Notes: generated by a model from the letters alone, not told the origin. A stretch of DNA of 55,905 nt from Halomonas daqiaonensis (GCF_900109725.1 NZ_FOBC01000023.1:1-55905); one strand, 5' to 3'. Counted from the stretch's first letter, positions 28,097 through 37,770 are shown. Numbers and translations: made by a program.

Positions 28097-29809
28097 TCAG
28101 GCGCTGGTGCGACGAATCGGCGCGTCTCCGTCCTGGCGACGACGCGGAGCACGCTCGGGTGCACCCTTGTCCTCGCTGATCTCCAGCGGACGACCGGCAA
28201 CGCGGGCGCGGGCCATCTTGGTCAGGATGCTCTCCGGCAGCGAACTCGGCAGCTCGACCACCGAGAAGGCGGTACGGATATCGATGCGACCGATACGGCT
28301 GCCTTCGATGCCACCCTCGTTGGCCAGGGCACCGACCAGTTGACCGGGCTTGACGCCATCCTGATGACCCACGGCGACACGATAGCGGGTCATGCCCTCA
28401 CGCGGTGCCCGGTCTTCACGATCACCACGACGCTTCGGCTTGGCGTCACGCGGATTGCGGTCAGTGCTGCGCTCGGCACGCGGTGCCTGCACGCGACCGA
28501 TGGGTGCCTCGTCGGCACGCGCCATGCGCGCGAAGGCACAGGCCAGCTCGATGGGGTCGTGACCTTCCTCGACCATCCGCTCGACCAGGGCACGTTGCTC
28601 ATCGGCACCGGCGGTCAGGGCGGCGACCACGCGCTGGTGGAACATCTCGTCGCGGTGGGCACGAATGGCGGCCTCGTCGGGCACGGCCATCTCAGTCATC
28701 TTCTGGCCGGTAGCCTGCTCGAGCCAACCCACCTTGCGGCCCTCGCGGAAGCCGACGAAGGTGATGGCGATGCCGGTGCGCCCGGCACGGCCAGTACGGC
28801 CGATGCGGTGGGTGTAGGCCTCGGCGTCCTGGGGCAGGTCGTAGTTGATGATGTGGGTCAGGCGCGACACATCCAGGCCGCGGGCGGCGACATCGGTCGC
28901 GATCAGGATATCGACCTTGCCACGCTTGAGGCGCGTGATGGTGCGCTCGCGCAGGCTCTGGTCCAGATCACCAGAGAGGCTGGCGACGTTCATGCCACGG
29001 GCGGAGAGCTGCTCCATCAAGGTGGTGCAGGCGGCCCGGGTACGCACGAAGACGATAGCCCCGTCGACCGGCTCGACCTCGAGGATACGCGCCAGCGCCT
29101 CCTGCTTGGCGCCGCCATCGACGCGCACCATGCGCTGCTCGATGCTGGCGGCGGTGCCGACCTTGGATTCGATGGCCACCTTGACCGGATCGACCAGGTA
29201 GCGATTGACAATGCGCTCGATCTCGGCCGGCAGGGTGGCAGAGAAGAACACCCGCTGGGCGTCCTTCGGGGTGTCGGCCACCACGCGCTTGACGTCGTCG
29301 ATGAAGCCCATGCGCAGCATCTCGTCGGCTTCGTCGAGCACCAGGGCGGAGAGGCCGTCGAGCTTGAGGCTGCCACGATCCAGGTGATCGATGACCCGGC
29401 CCGGGGTGCCCACCACTACCTGGGCGCCACGACGCAGTGCGGAGAGCTGCTCACGGTACTCCTGGCCACCGCACAAGGTGGCGACCTCCAGGCCCTTGAG
29501 GTTCTGGCCATACTTGCTGAAGGAGACGGCCACCTGCTGGGCCAGCTCGCGGGTCGGCGCCAGCACCAGCACCTGGGGCTCGCGGCGTGTCAGGTCGATG
29601 CGCGACAGCAGCGGCAGAGCGAAGGCAGCGGTCTTGCCGGTGCCGGTCTGGGCCTGGCCCAGCATGTCACGTCCTTCCAGCAGCGCAGGGATGGTCTGCG
29701 CCTGGATCGGTGACGGGGTCTCGTAGCCCTGGGCTTCGACGGCAGAAAGAACGTCAGGCAGCAGGGCCAGGTCGCCGAAGCTCGGCGAGGCGACAGAAGT
29801 CGAGGTCAT
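28097..29809 (-). CDS. deaD: DEAD-box RNA helicase (DeaD/CsdA type)
   Basis: Unwinds RNA for ribosome assembly and mRNA decay, especially in the cold. The 570-residue protein has all core motifs: AQTGTGKT (53-60), PTRELA, GG and TPGR, DEAD (159-162), SAT, and HRIGRTGRAGR. After the two RecA domains it carries the DbpA-type RNA-binding domain (about 470-545, YRVAVGHQDGVKPGQLVGALANEGG), then a basic, proline-rich tail, as in CsdA. The 424-base gap to the next gene leaves room for the long leader known for csdA in E. coli. Confidence 0.94.
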   Translation of the reverse strand: MTSTSVASPSFGDLALLPDVLSAVEAQGYETPSPIQAQTIPALLEGRDMLGQAQTGTGKTAAFALPLLSRIDLTRREPQVLVLAPTRELAQQVAVSFSKYGQNLKGLEVATLCGGQEYREQLSALRRGAQVVVGTPGRVIDHLDRGSLKLDGLSALVLDEADEMLRMGFIDDVKRVVADTPKDAQRVFFSATLPAEIERIVNRYLVDPVKVAIESKVGTAASIEQRMVRVDGGAKQEALARILEVEPVDGAIVFVRTRAACTTLMEQLSARGMNVASLSGDLDQSLRERTITRLKRGKVDILIATDVAARGLDVSRLTHIINYDLPQDAEAYTHRIGRTGRAGRTGIAITFVGFREGRKVGWLEQATGQKMTEMAVPDEAAIRAHRDEMFHQRVVAALTAGADEQRALVERMVEEGHDPIELACAFARMARADEAPIGRVQAPRAERSTDRNPRDAKPKRRGDREDRAPREGMTRYRVAVGHQDGVKPGQLVGALANEGGIEGSRIGRIDIRTAFSVVELPSSLPESILTKMARARVAGRPLEISEDKGAPERAPRRRQDGDAPIRRTSA

Positions 29810-30233
29810 TAATCACACCTTGGTAAACCGACGGAGTCGGCAAAAATTCAGTGGCGTCCCTGACGCGTGCAACACGCTCAGGCATCTACGTTCCGTCCAA
29901 CGGATCGTCGGATGAGCAAATCGGAGTCGGGGACGCCGGTCGCACCTGGCATTCGGTCCACGCCATCGGGGATGGCCCATGAACCGCTGTGGCGACCGTT
30001 TGCGCCGATCTCGCCCGGGTGGCGTGATCTCGGTGGCGCTCCATCTACACAATTCGAACGCGTGTGGGTCAGTTGTTGTGTCACTGAGCCCGGCGTTTCG
30101 GCGCCCACCTGCGCAAGGCAGCGTGGCGTCGTCATGATGGTGGGGTCAACACATGCGAGGAACGCGCATGCTACTATCGTCGACTGTCACTGTCCAGCTT
30201 TTTTCAAGCTTCCAACCCTGTCGGGAGTGTTGC
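29810..30233. other. Divergent intergenic region between deaD and the YaiI-type gene
   Basis: No credible gene was found in these 424 bases. A small hairpin, CCGAC-GGA-GTCGG, starts about 20 bases upstream of deaD and would lie in its leader. An extended -10 element, TG-C-TACTAT (30169-30177), can serve the plus-strand gene. The rest probably includes a long deaD leader, but no cold-shock box was identified. Confidence 0.5.
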
Positions 30234-30689
30234 ATGCCGAATCTGTGGGTCGATGCCGATGCCTGCCCCAAGGTGGCGCGCGAGATCATCGTGCGCGCCG
30301 CCGAACGTACCGCCACCCCGACCTGGTTCGTGGCCAACCACGCGGTACCGCTGCCGCCCTCACGGTGGGTCAAGGGCCTGTCGGTGAGCCAGGGCTTCGA
30401 TGCCGCCGACAACGAGATCGTCGAGCGCATCCAGGCCGGCGATCTCTTGATCACCTCGGACCTGCCGCTGGCACTGGAGGCCATCGAGCGCGGCGCCAGG
30501 GTGATGACCAGCCGCGGCGAGGCGCTGGATGCGAACAATATCCGCGCCCGGGTACAGATGCGGGACTTCATGGAGACGCTGCGCGCTAGCGGGGAGCATA
30601 CCGGCGGCCCCAGCGGCTATTCCGACAGCGACCGGCGCGAGTTCGCCAATGCGCTGGACCGGTGGCTGGCGAAGAATCCCAGCTACTGA
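30234..30689 (+). CDS. YaiI/YqxD-family protein (DUF188)
   Basis: A conserved 151-residue protein of the PIN-like YaiI/YqxD group. It has acidic motifs typical of PIN-type nucleases: LWVDADACP (D7, D9) and AADNEIVERIQAGDLLITSDLPLA with spaced aspartates. The final SGYSDSDRREFANALDRWL is family-typical. Activity has not been proven for the family as far as I know, so no function is claimed. GGGAG precedes the ATG at 30234. An in-frame ATG at 30153 lacks support. A repeat follows the stop. Confidence 0.88.
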   Translation: MPNLWVDADACPKVAREIIVRAAERTATPTWFVANHAVPLPPSRWVKGLSVSQGFDAADNEIVERIQAGDLLITSDLPLALEAIERGARVMTSRGEALDANNIRARVQMRDFMETLRASGEHTGGPSGYSDSDRREFANALDRWLAKNPSY

Positions 30690-30701
30690 TGCCGCCGGAT
30701 C

Positions 30702-30761
30702 GCGCTGCAAGCAGCGCTCCCACAGGAAGTGCGGAGCCGCCAATCAGGTTTTTGTGGGAGC
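30702..30761. repeat. REP-like repeat with GCTCCCACA / TGTGGGAGC arms
   Basis: GCGCTGC-AA-GCAGCGC (30702-30717) is followed by GCTCCCACA (30716-30724) and its inverted copy TGTGGGAGC (30753-30761). The second arm ends at the last base before the yqjG stop codon. Similar TGTGGGAGC repeats are common between genes in pseudomonads and halomonads. A single arm also occurs near 26747. Confidence 0.6.
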
Positions 30762-31766
30762 TTACCCCTTTTCCCGGATCCCCTTGCCTGGCAGGCGCTC
30801 ACGGTCATGGGGCCGGTCGAGGTCGAGTAGCGGGCCGTAGGGCACGATGCCGGTCGGATTGATGGTGTCGTGGCTGGCGTAATAGTGGCGCTTGATGTGG
30901 TCGAAATTCACCGTCTCTGTGATACCCGGCCACTGATAGAGCTCGCGCACGTAGTTGTCGAGGTTCGGGTAGTCCTCGATGCGGCGCAGGTTGCACTTGA
31001 AATGGCCGTGATAGACAGCATCGAAGCGGATCAGGGTAGTGAACAGCCGTATATCGGCCTCGGTGAACCACTCCCCTGCCAGGTAACGGTGCTCCGCCAG
31101 GCGCGCCTCCATGCGATCGAGCGCCTCGAACAAGGCCACTACGTGTTTCTCGTAGACCGATTGCTCGGTGGCGAAACCGGACTTGTAGACGCCATTGTTG
31201 ATGTGGTCGTAAACATCAGCATTCACCGCATCGATGGTCTCGCGCAGATCCTCGGGATAGAAATCCAGGCGATTGCCGGTCAGGTCATCGAAGGCGCCGT
31301 TCAGCATCCGCAGCAGGTCCGCGGATTCGTTGTTGATGATGCGCTGCGAGCTCTTGTCCCAGAGCGCCGGCACGGTAACGCGCCCCGTATAGTGCGGGTC
31401 GGTCAGGGTGTAGAGCTGGTGGTGGAAGTCCACGCCGTTGATCGGATCACCGCTCGAACCTTCGTCCTCACGGTAGGTCCAGCCCTGATCGAGCATCAAC
31501 GGGCTGACATGGGAGACCCCGATGGCCGACTCGAGCCCCTTGAGACGACGCATGATCAGCGTGCGATGCGCCCAAGGGCAAGCCAGCGACACATAGAGGT
31601 GGTAGCGATCCGCCTCGGCGGGCAGCCCCGGCTGGCCGTCGGGTCCCGGGCTGCCGTCCGGCGTGACCCAGTCGCGCAGCTTGGCGGATTCACGCACGAA
31701 CTCGCCGCCGTGCTTGTCAGTGTCGTACCACTGGTCGTGCCAGGTGCCGTCAATCAGAAGCCCCAT
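30762..31766 (-). CDS. yqjG: Glutathionyl-hydroquinone reductase (YqjG/EcfG-like)
   Basis: Reduces glutathionyl-hydroquinones to hydroquinones with glutathione; cytosolic. The 334-residue xi-class glutathione transferase has the catalytic LACPWAHRTL (C63-P64-W65) and the long insert typical of the class. The C-terminal helical domain contains YLAGEWFTEADIRLFTTLIRFDAVY and YPNLDNYVRELYQ. It is next to a LysR regulator and a pirin, and all three touch quinone or phenolic chemistry. A link is plausible but not shown by sequence alone. Confidence 0.93.
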   Translation of the reverse strand: MGLLIDGTWHDQWYDTDKHGGEFVRESAKLRDWVTPDGSPGPDGQPGLPAEADRYHLYVSLACPWAHRTLIMRRLKGLESAIGVSHVSPLMLDQGWTYREDEGSSGDPINGVDFHHQLYTLTDPHYTGRVTVPALWDKSSQRIINNESADLLRMLNGAFDDLTGNRLDFYPEDLRETIDAVNADVYDHINNGVYKSGFATEQSVYEKHVVALFEALDRMEARLAEHRYLAGEWFTEADIRLFTTLIRFDAVYHGHFKCNLRRIEDYPNLDNYVRELYQWPGITETVNFDHIKRHYYASHDTINPTGIVPYGPLLDLDRPHDRERLPGKGIREKG

Positions 31767-31865
31767 GGGTCGTCTCCTTCATGCCGATGAGCGAATGTTC
31801 TATAACGCAATCCACACCAGCATAGGGCGTAACCATCGGCGCTCAAGCGCAGCTTTTGCGCCCCA

Positions 31866-32780
31866 TCATTCGATGGCTTCGAATGATCCTGACGGCGGGC
31901 AAGTGCTCACCGCAGCCTTCAGGGCCTCGGCCAGGGCATGGGTCGCCGGCCCGGCTCGATCCCGATCGCGATGGATCAGCTGCACCGGATACTCGCGGCT
32001 GCCGCCGGCGGCCAGCGGCAGGAGCTTGAGGCGCCCCGCCGCCAGCGTCTGGCGAAGGCGGGTCTCGGGAATCCAGGCAAAGCCCAGGCCCCGCTCAAGC
32101 ATGTCGATGGAGGTCTGCAGATGGCTCATCGTCCAGCGCTGCTCGGCCTTGAGCCAGCCGGCATCCATAGATTGGTGCAGGGCGGAGTCGCGCACCACCA
32201 GCTGGCGATGCTGCTCCAGATCGCGCAGGTCGAGCGGGCGTCCCAGGCGATGCAACGGATGCTCGGGATGGGCCACGGCGAGGAAGTGCACGGTGACCAG
32301 CGGCTCACCCAGGAAGCCTTGGGCCGAGATACCCGAGACCACCAGGTCGGCACTGCCGTCATAGAGCATCTCGATGCCGCCGTTGAGCACCGTCTCGTGG
32401 AGCTGCACGCGCACATGGGGATAGGCCGCCGAGAAGGCCTCCAGGGCCCTGGCCAGGGCATCGGGCGGGAATATCTGGTCCACGGCCAGCACCACCTCCG
32501 CCTCGAGCCCCTCGGCCAGGCGTCCCGCCACATCCTCCAGCGAGGCGGCATTCTCGAGCAACTGGCGGGCACGGCGAAGCAGCAGCTCGCCGGCCTCGGT
32601 GAGACGCACCTGACGGCCCACAGGTTCCATTACCGCCACCCCGAGCTGCTCCTCGAGCTTGTGCACGGCATGGTTCAGGGTCGAGGGGCTCTTGTGGATC
32701 GCCTCGGCGGCACGGGCAAAGCCGCCATGGTCGACCACGGCCGCCAGCATCTGCCATTGAGCCAGGGTGACACGGGACAT
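31866..32780 (-). CDS. LysR-family transcriptional regulator
   Basis: A 304-residue protein with an N-terminal winged helix-turn-helix (about 1-60, FARAAEAIHKSPSTLNHAVHKLEEQLG) and a periplasmic-binding-type effector domain (about 88-290). The start at 32780 (MSRVTLAQWQML) matches the family. It is divergent from the pirin gene 100 bases away and probably controls it. The spacer holds TTCGAATTCCTCGAA (32781-32795), which contains TTCGAA and a TTC/GAA dyad and may include a T-N11-A operator. The effector is unknown. Confidence 0.9.
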   Translation of the reverse strand: MSRVTLAQWQMLAAVVDHGGFARAAEAIHKSPSTLNHAVHKLEEQLGVAVMEPVGRQVRLTEAGELLLRRARQLLENAASLEDVAGRLAEGLEAEVVLAVDQIFPPDALARALEAFSAAYPHVRVQLHETVLNGGIEMLYDGSADLVVSGISAQGFLGEPLVTVHFLAVAHPEHPLHRLGRPLDLRDLEQHRQLVVRDSALHQSMDAGWLKAEQRWTMSHLQTSIDMLERGLGFAWIPETRLRQTLAAGRLKLLPLAAGGSREYPVQLIHRDRDRAGPATHALAEALKAAVSTCPPSGSFEAIE

Positions 32781-32880
32781 TTCGAATTCCTCGAATCTTG
32801 AGAGCGAAACGTTGCGCTTAATCTTCGAAAAATCCGGCCTAGAATGCCAGTCAGACCTTACAAAAATTGGAGACAACCCC

Positions 32881-33729
32881 ATGACCCCTACCCCGATCAT
32901 CCGCCAGGTAGACCGTGTGATAACCAGCCAGCCGAGCCAGGATGGCGACGGCGTCAACATCCGGCGCATCCATGACTTCGGCGGTGGGCTCGACCCCTTC
33001 CTGATGCTTGACGAACTGGGCTCCGACCGGCCGGATGACTACATCGGCGGCTTCCCGCCCCACCCCCACCGTGGCATCCAGACCCTGACCTACGTGATCC
33101 ACGGCGGGCTGACCCACGAAGACCACCTGGGCCACTCGAGCACCATCCGCGCCGGCGATGCCCAATGGATGCATACCGGCCGCGGGATCATCCACTCGGA
33201 GATGCCGCTGACCGATCAGCAGGGCCTCCACGCCTTCCAGCTGTGGCTGAACCTGGCGGCCCGGGACAAGTTGAGCCCGGCCACCTATCGCGACGTGCGC
33301 GCCGCAGAGATGCCGACACTTATCGGCCGGGACGCCGCCCTCATCGCCTTGGGAGGGCACTGGCAGGACGCCACCGGCGACAGCATGGAAGGTCCACTGG
33401 AGGCCCTGGCCGGCCAGGGCGCGGTGGCCCATGCCCGGCTGGCGGCCGGTGGCGAGCTGACGCTGACCTCTCCCACCACTACCCTGCTGGTGTACGTCTT
33501 CAAGGGAAGCCTCGAGATCGCCGGCACCGTGGTGCCACAAGGACGGCTGGCCAGCCTCGGTAGCGGGGAGCAGCTCGCACTGGCCAGCCGCGAGGGCGCC
33601 GAGGCCCTGCTGCTGGCCGGCGAGCCCCATGGCGAGCCGATTGCCCATTACGGTCCCTTCGTGATGAACGCGCGCGCCGAGCTCGAGCAGGCGCTAAACG
33701 ACTACCGCGAGGGTACCTTCATCGGTTGA
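32881..33729 (+). CDS. Pirin-family protein
   Basis: A 282-residue bicupin. The N-terminal cupin has the metal-binding set of human pirin and E. coli YhhW: HPHRG (H61, H63) and HTGRGIIHSE (H105, E107). YhhW and pirin have quercetin dioxygenase activity in vitro, so a dioxygenase or redox-sensing role is possible. The start at 32881 follows GGAGA. It is divergent from the LysR gene, with a TAGAAT -10-like box at 32840-32845. A hairpin terminator lies after the stop. Confidence 0.93.
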   Translation: MTPTPIIRQVDRVITSQPSQDGDGVNIRRIHDFGGGLDPFLMLDELGSDRPDDYIGGFPPHPHRGIQTLTYVIHGGLTHEDHLGHSSTIRAGDAQWMHTGRGIIHSEMPLTDQQGLHAFQLWLNLAARDKLSPATYRDVRAAEMPTLIGRDAALIALGGHWQDATGDSMEGPLEALAGQGAVAHARLAAGGELTLTSPTTTLLVYVFKGSLEIAGTVVPQGRLASLGSGEQLALASREGAEALLLAGEPHGEPIAHYGPFVMNARAELEQALNDYREGTFIG

Positions 33730-33768
33730 ATAGCCTGTGCCCTTTACCTCTTTTATTCCTCTTACTGA

Positions 33769-33792
33769 GGCTGGGGTTGAAACTCCCCAGCC
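33769..33792 (+). terminator. Hairpin terminator after the pirin gene
   Basis: GGCTGGGG (33769-33776), loop of eight, CCCCAGCC (33785-33792). No strong T-run follows, so efficiency is uncertain. Confidence 0.6.
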
Positions 33793-33981
33793 CCTAATGT
33801 CCAATTAAAGCTTAATAAACAGCGTTCGCATTCCTGCACCAACGTCATTCTCTTCCCGACGAGAATGTAGTGCGGGCCCTTCCTGTATGTCCGTACAGAC
33901 TAGGCAACCCATGCATCATCGGGTATGGTTCTGAAGTCATTAATAAATTTCCTTTTCATCTGTTACGGTCTGTTACCAATG

Positions 33982-35760
33982 ATGCGAATCCTTCATTCGC
34001 TGCCCCGCACTCATAAGTTGTTACTGTTACCCGTTGCTACCATGGTTACCGTGCTGGGCGCACAGAAAATCGTCGTTACCCTCGAAGATGTTCAGCGTGA
34101 TAATCAGACGCTCGACACCGTCCTCATTCCACTCGATGCTGATGCCAGTCCTGGCCTGCCTTCGCTTCGCACGGAGCGCACCCCGGTAGCCGATGCCATC
34201 GAGATGGCCAGCAAGGCCCTCGACGCCACGCGCGTCCATGTCCCGCTGACCGAGCTGACCGCCTCGGAAATCGTCGATATCGATCTCGTCACCTCGGCCA
34301 AGGCCAGCCATGCCGAGCTCGGCATTCCCGAAACGCTCGCCCTGCCCGCGCAGTCCTCTGGTGCTCCCGGAAGCCGTGCCAAGGTATTGACGAATAGCGT
34401 TCCCAGCCTCGATTCAGAAGGCCGCACCGGCATCCCGACCGATGATGTACGCAGCCTCGATGATGGAGCCCTGCACATGGCCGTGGTCATCGGGACCATC
34501 GGCAGTGGCATGCTCGATCACGATGGCAGCCTCGTGGCCGATGCCACCTCCTACGAAGATGTCTCCGAGGACGAGCTCGCACTGTTCGACGAGGGGCCGG
34601 TACGGCTGGAGCAACAGATCGCCGCCAGCGAGCCCTACGTACCGGAGTGGCATACCTACCAGGTGCAGGCGGGGGATACCTTCGCCATCGTGGCGCAGAA
34701 CCATCTCGGCATGGGGTACAGCGAGGTGATGAACCTGCTGAAGCGCCTGCCCGAACCCAGAACCCTGACCCACTGGCGGCAGGGTAATCGCTTCGAGTAC
34801 CAGCTCGACGAAGAAGGGCAGCTACTCGCCCTGCGCCTGATGAAGAACGTCCGCGACGGCTACCTGGTCGAGCGCCAGGAAGATAGTTTCGAGGTTGCCA
34901 CCATCGAGCGTGCCGGCGAGGCGACCCAGCGCCTCTTCGCCGGCAGCATCAGCGGCAGCTTCGCCCGCTCGGCCAGGGCCACTGGCCTGACCAACGCTGA
35001 GATCTCGGAACTCTCCCGAGTCCTGGAAAAGAAACTCGACTTCCGCCGCGACACCCGTCGCGGCGATCGTTTTCAGGTGCTGGTGGAGTCCGACCTCATC
35101 GATGGCCAGAGCCTCGATCCTCGGGTACTGGCGGTGGAGTACGCCGGCGAGCGCATGGATCTCACCCTCGTGCGCAACCCGGAGGACAACCGCTTCTATA
35201 CCCCGGATGGCGAGAGCCTCGACCCGGCCTTCAATCGCTACCCCTTCGAGGGTCGCTACCGGTTGAGCTCGCACTTCAACCCGCGCCGCACGCATCCGGT
35301 CACCGGCCGTATCAGCCCTCACAAGGGCACCGACTTCGCCATGCCCATCGGCACCGCCGTGCAGACGCCCGCCAACGGCCGCGTGGAAAAAGTCGGCAAC
35401 CATCCGGCGGCAGGCCGCTACGTGGTGATCCGCCACGACAATGGCTACAAGACCCGCTATCTGCACCTTTCCAAGCCTCTGGTCAGCAATGGCCAGCGTG
35501 TAGCCATGGGCGAGCGCATTGCACTGTCCGGCAACACCGGGCGTAGCACCGGCCCTCACCTGCACTACGAGGTCATGGTCAACAACAGCCAGGTAAATGC
35601 CATGAAGGTAGCCCTGCCCGAAAACCAGAGCCTCCAGGGCGAGCGATTGGTGGCCTTCAAGCGCCAGTCGGCCCCCGTGCTGGCTGCTCTACGGAGCGGC
35701 GAGGCCGGCACCGTGGTTGCCAGCACCGGCGAGGTAGAGGCGGCCGACGACGAAGGCTGA
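33982..35760 (+). CDS. mepM: M23-family murein endopeptidase with LysM-type domain (MepM-like)
   Basis: A periplasmic cell-wall hydrolase that cuts peptide cross-links so the sacculus can grow. From the ATG at 33982 it has 592 residues. A basic N-terminus and one hydrophobic helix (KLLLLPVATMVTVLGA) give an anchor or signal. A linker follows, then a LysM/OapA-like domain (about 225-275, YQVQAGDTFAIVAQNHLGM), a Csd3-type middle domain, and the lysostaphin-type peptidase domain (about 435-545) with HKGTDFAMP and HLHYEV zinc motifs. E. coli MepM is 440 residues; the extra length is an acidic, low-complexity N-terminal region. The ATG at 33979 is an equal alternative. It opens an envelope gene cluster. 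Confidence 0.92.
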   Translation: MRILHSLPRTHKLLLLPVATMVTVLGAQKIVVTLEDVQRDNQTLDTVLIPLDADASPGLPSLRTERTPVADAIEMASKALDATRVHVPLTELTASEIVDIDLVTSAKASHAELGIPETLALPAQSSGAPGSRAKVLTNSVPSLDSEGRTGIPTDDVRSLDDGALHMAVVIGTIGSGMLDHDGSLVADATSYEDVSEDELALFDEGPVRLEQQIAASEPYVPEWHTYQVQAGDTFAIVAQNHLGMGYSEVMNLLKRLPEPRTLTHWRQGNRFEYQLDEEGQLLALRLMKNVRDGYLVERQEDSFEVATIERAGEATQRLFAGSISGSFARSARATGLTNAEISELSRVLEKKLDFRRDTRRGDRFQVLVESDLIDGQSLDPRVLAVEYAGERMDLTLVRNPEDNRFYTPDGESLDPAFNRYPFEGRYRLSSHFNPRRTHPVTGRISPHKGTDFAMPIGTAVQTPANGRVEKVGNHPAAGRYVVIRHDNGYKTRYLHLSKPLVSNGQRVAMGERIALSGNTGRSTGPHLHYEVMVNNSQVNAMKVALPENQSLQGERLVAFKRQSAPVLAALRSGEAGTVVASTGEVEAADDEG

Positions 35761-35794
35761 ATTTCACCACCACTGCTTCGCCGCCACCGCATCT

Positions 35795-35822
35795 CCGCGC
35801 CCCGCTCTCGAGCGGGGCGCGG
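35795..35822. terminator. Terminator hairpin after the endopeptidase gene
   Basis: CCGCGCCCCGCT (35795-35806), loop CTCG, AGCGGGGCGCGG (35811-35822). A 12-bp stem, followed by only a short TCGTT. Confidence 0.75.
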
Positions 35823-35916
35823 TCGTTAAGGCTGAGCCATTCCGGCCGTAGTCCGCTGCTGCGGGAGCGACCCCGCCGGGGTAAACTGGCGCCCCCAAGG
35901 ATCGGAGACCCTCGGC

Positions 35917-37770
35917 GTGTCCTCACCCCATGCCCATCCCCGGCCGGCCGAGCCGCCCGAAAGCCGCCTGGCCAGTTTTCTCGGCGTCTTCCGCTACAGC
36001 CACCGTGCCCTGGCGCTGGTCTGGCAGACCTCCCGCCTCCTGACACTAGGCCTCGCGCTCTGCACCCTGGTCGCCGGGATCCTACCTGCAGTGGCGGCCT
36101 GGATCGGCCAGCTGATCGTCGATGCCGTGGTGGCGGCAATGGAACACCACGAAGCCACCGGACAGGTCGACTGGTGGGGCGTGCTGCGCTATGTACTGGC
36201 CGAGGCCGGCGTGATCACGGCCATCGCCCTGGCCCAGCGTGGCCTCTCGGCCCAGCAGTCGCTGCTGCGGGCACTGCTTGGCCAGAAGGTCAACGTGATG
36301 ATCCTCGAGAAGGCCGGCACCCTCTCGCTCGAGCAGTTCGAGGATTCCGAGTTCTATGACAAGCTGACCCGGGCTCGACGCGAGGCGTCGATTCGGCCAT
36401 TGGGGCTGGTCAACAAGACCTTCGGCCTGGCCCAGAATGCCATCTCGCTGGCCAGTTTCGGCGTGCTGCTGGTGCAGTTCTCGCCCTGGGCGCTGCTGGT
36501 GTTGATGATCGGCGCCCTGCCGGTATTCATCTCCGAGGCCAAGTTCTCCGGTGACGCCTTTCGACTGTTCCGCTGGCGCTCGCCACAGACCCGCATGCAG
36601 ATGTACCTGGAGACGGTGCTGGCACGAGAGGACAGCATCAAGGAAGTCAAGCTGTTCGGCCTGGAGCCGCTGCTGCTGGAGCGCTACCGGAGCATCTTCG
36701 ATACCCTCTACGCCGAGGATCGTCGCCTCACGCTGAAGCGCGAGACCTGGGGCTTTCTGCTCGGCTTGCTGGGCACCCTGGCCTTCTACGGTGCCTACGC
36801 CTGGGTGGTGGCAGAGACCGTTACCGGGAGACTGACCCTGGGCGAGATGACCATGTACCTGATGGTCTTCAAGCAGGGCCAGGGGGCCCTCTCGGCGAGC
36901 CTCACGGCCATCGGCGGCATGTACGAGGACAACCTCTATCTGTCGAACCTCTACGAATACCTGGAGCAGCCGGTACCCGCCGAGCAAGGCACCCTGACCA
37001 AGGGGGCAAGTCCCGGCGACGGCATCCGCTTCGAGGGCGTGGGCTTCACCTACCCCGGTGCCGAGTCCCCGGCCCTATCAGGCATCTCGCTGCACCTCGA
37101 ACCAGGCGGGAGCCTGGCACTGGTGGGCGCCAACGGCTCGGGCAAGACCACCCTGATCAAGCTGCTGACCCGCCTCTACGAGCCCACCAAGGGGCGCATC
37201 CTGCTCGATGGCAGCGACCTGCGCGATTGGGAGGTCCTGGCGTTGCGGCGGCGCATCGGGGTGATCTTCCAGGACTTCGTGCGCTATCAGATGAAGGTGG
37301 GCGAGAACCTCGGCGCCGGCGACGTGGCGGCCTTCGAAGACGAGGCCCGTTGGCGGGAGGCCGCCAGGCGCGGCCTGGCCGAGGATTTCATCGCTGATAT
37401 GCCCGGCGGCTATCACACCCAGCTGGGTCGCTGGTTCAAGGGTGGCCAGGAGCTCTCCGGCGGTCAATGGCAGAAGATCGCCCTGTCGCGGGCCTACATG
37501 CGCGAAGGCGCCGATATCCTGGTGCTCGACGAACCCACGGCGGCCATGGATGCCGCCGCCGAGGCGGCCGTCTATGCCGACTTCCGCGAGCATAGCCTCG
37601 ACCGCATGACCATCCTGATCTCGCACCGCTTCTCGACGGTTCGAGCCGCCGACTGGATCCTGGTGATCGACGGTGGCGAGATCCTCGAGCAGGGCCACCA
37701 TGAGAGCCTGATGGCCGCCAACGGCCGCTATGCGCGGCTATTCCGCCTGCAGGCCAAGGGATACGAATAG
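35917..37770 (+). CDS. ABC transporter, fused permease and ATPase (exporter type)
   Basis: A 617-residue half-transporter. About six membrane helices (roughly 40-325) precede the ATPase with Walker A VGANGSGKTT, signature LSGGQWQK, Walker B DILVLDEPTA and the H-loop LISHRFSTV. It would work as a homodimer in the inner membrane. The GTG start has GGAG upstream. The permease part resembles peptide or lipid exporters, but the cargo is unknown. No peptide precursor or modifying gene is nearby. The gene ends directly against the convergent L,D-transpeptidase, with no spacer. Confidence 0.88.
   Translation: MSSPHAHPRPAEPPESRLASFLGVFRYSHRALALVWQTSRLLTLGLALCTLVAGILPAVAAWIGQLIVDAVVAAMEHHEATGQVDWWGVLRYVLAEAGVITAIALAQRGLSAQQSLLRALLGQKVNVMILEKAGTLSLEQFEDSEFYDKLTRARREASIRPLGLVNKTFGLAQNAISLASFGVLLVQFSPWALLVLMIGALPVFISEAKFSGDAFRLFRWRSPQTRMQMYLETVLAREDSIKEVKLFGLEPLLLERYRSIFDTLYAEDRRLTLKRETWGFLLGLLGTLAFYGAYAWVVAETVTGRLTLGEMTMYLMVFKQGQGALSASLTAIGGMYEDNLYLSNLYEYLEQPVPAEQGTLTKGASPGDGIRFEGVGFTYPGAESPALSGISLHLEPGGSLALVGANGSGKTTLIKLLTRLYEPTKGRILLDGSDLRDWEVLALRRRIGVIFQDFVRYQMKVGENLGAGDVAAFEDEARWREAARRGLAEDFIADMPGGYHTQLGRWFKGGQELSGGQWQKIALSRAYMREGADILVLDEPTAAMDAAAEAAVYADFREHSLDRMTILISHRFSTVRAADWILVIDGGEILEQGHHESLMAANGRYARLFRLQAKGYE

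Noticed and set aside
28022..29713. 563-residue open frame on the plus strand
   Set aside because: It is the complement of deaD. The product is rich in Gly, His, Asp and Leu with no domain, as expected from GC-rich antisense reading.
35862..35880. GGGAGCGACCCCGCC as another REP copy
   Set aside because: It shares only GGGAGC with the repeat and has no inverted partner nearby.
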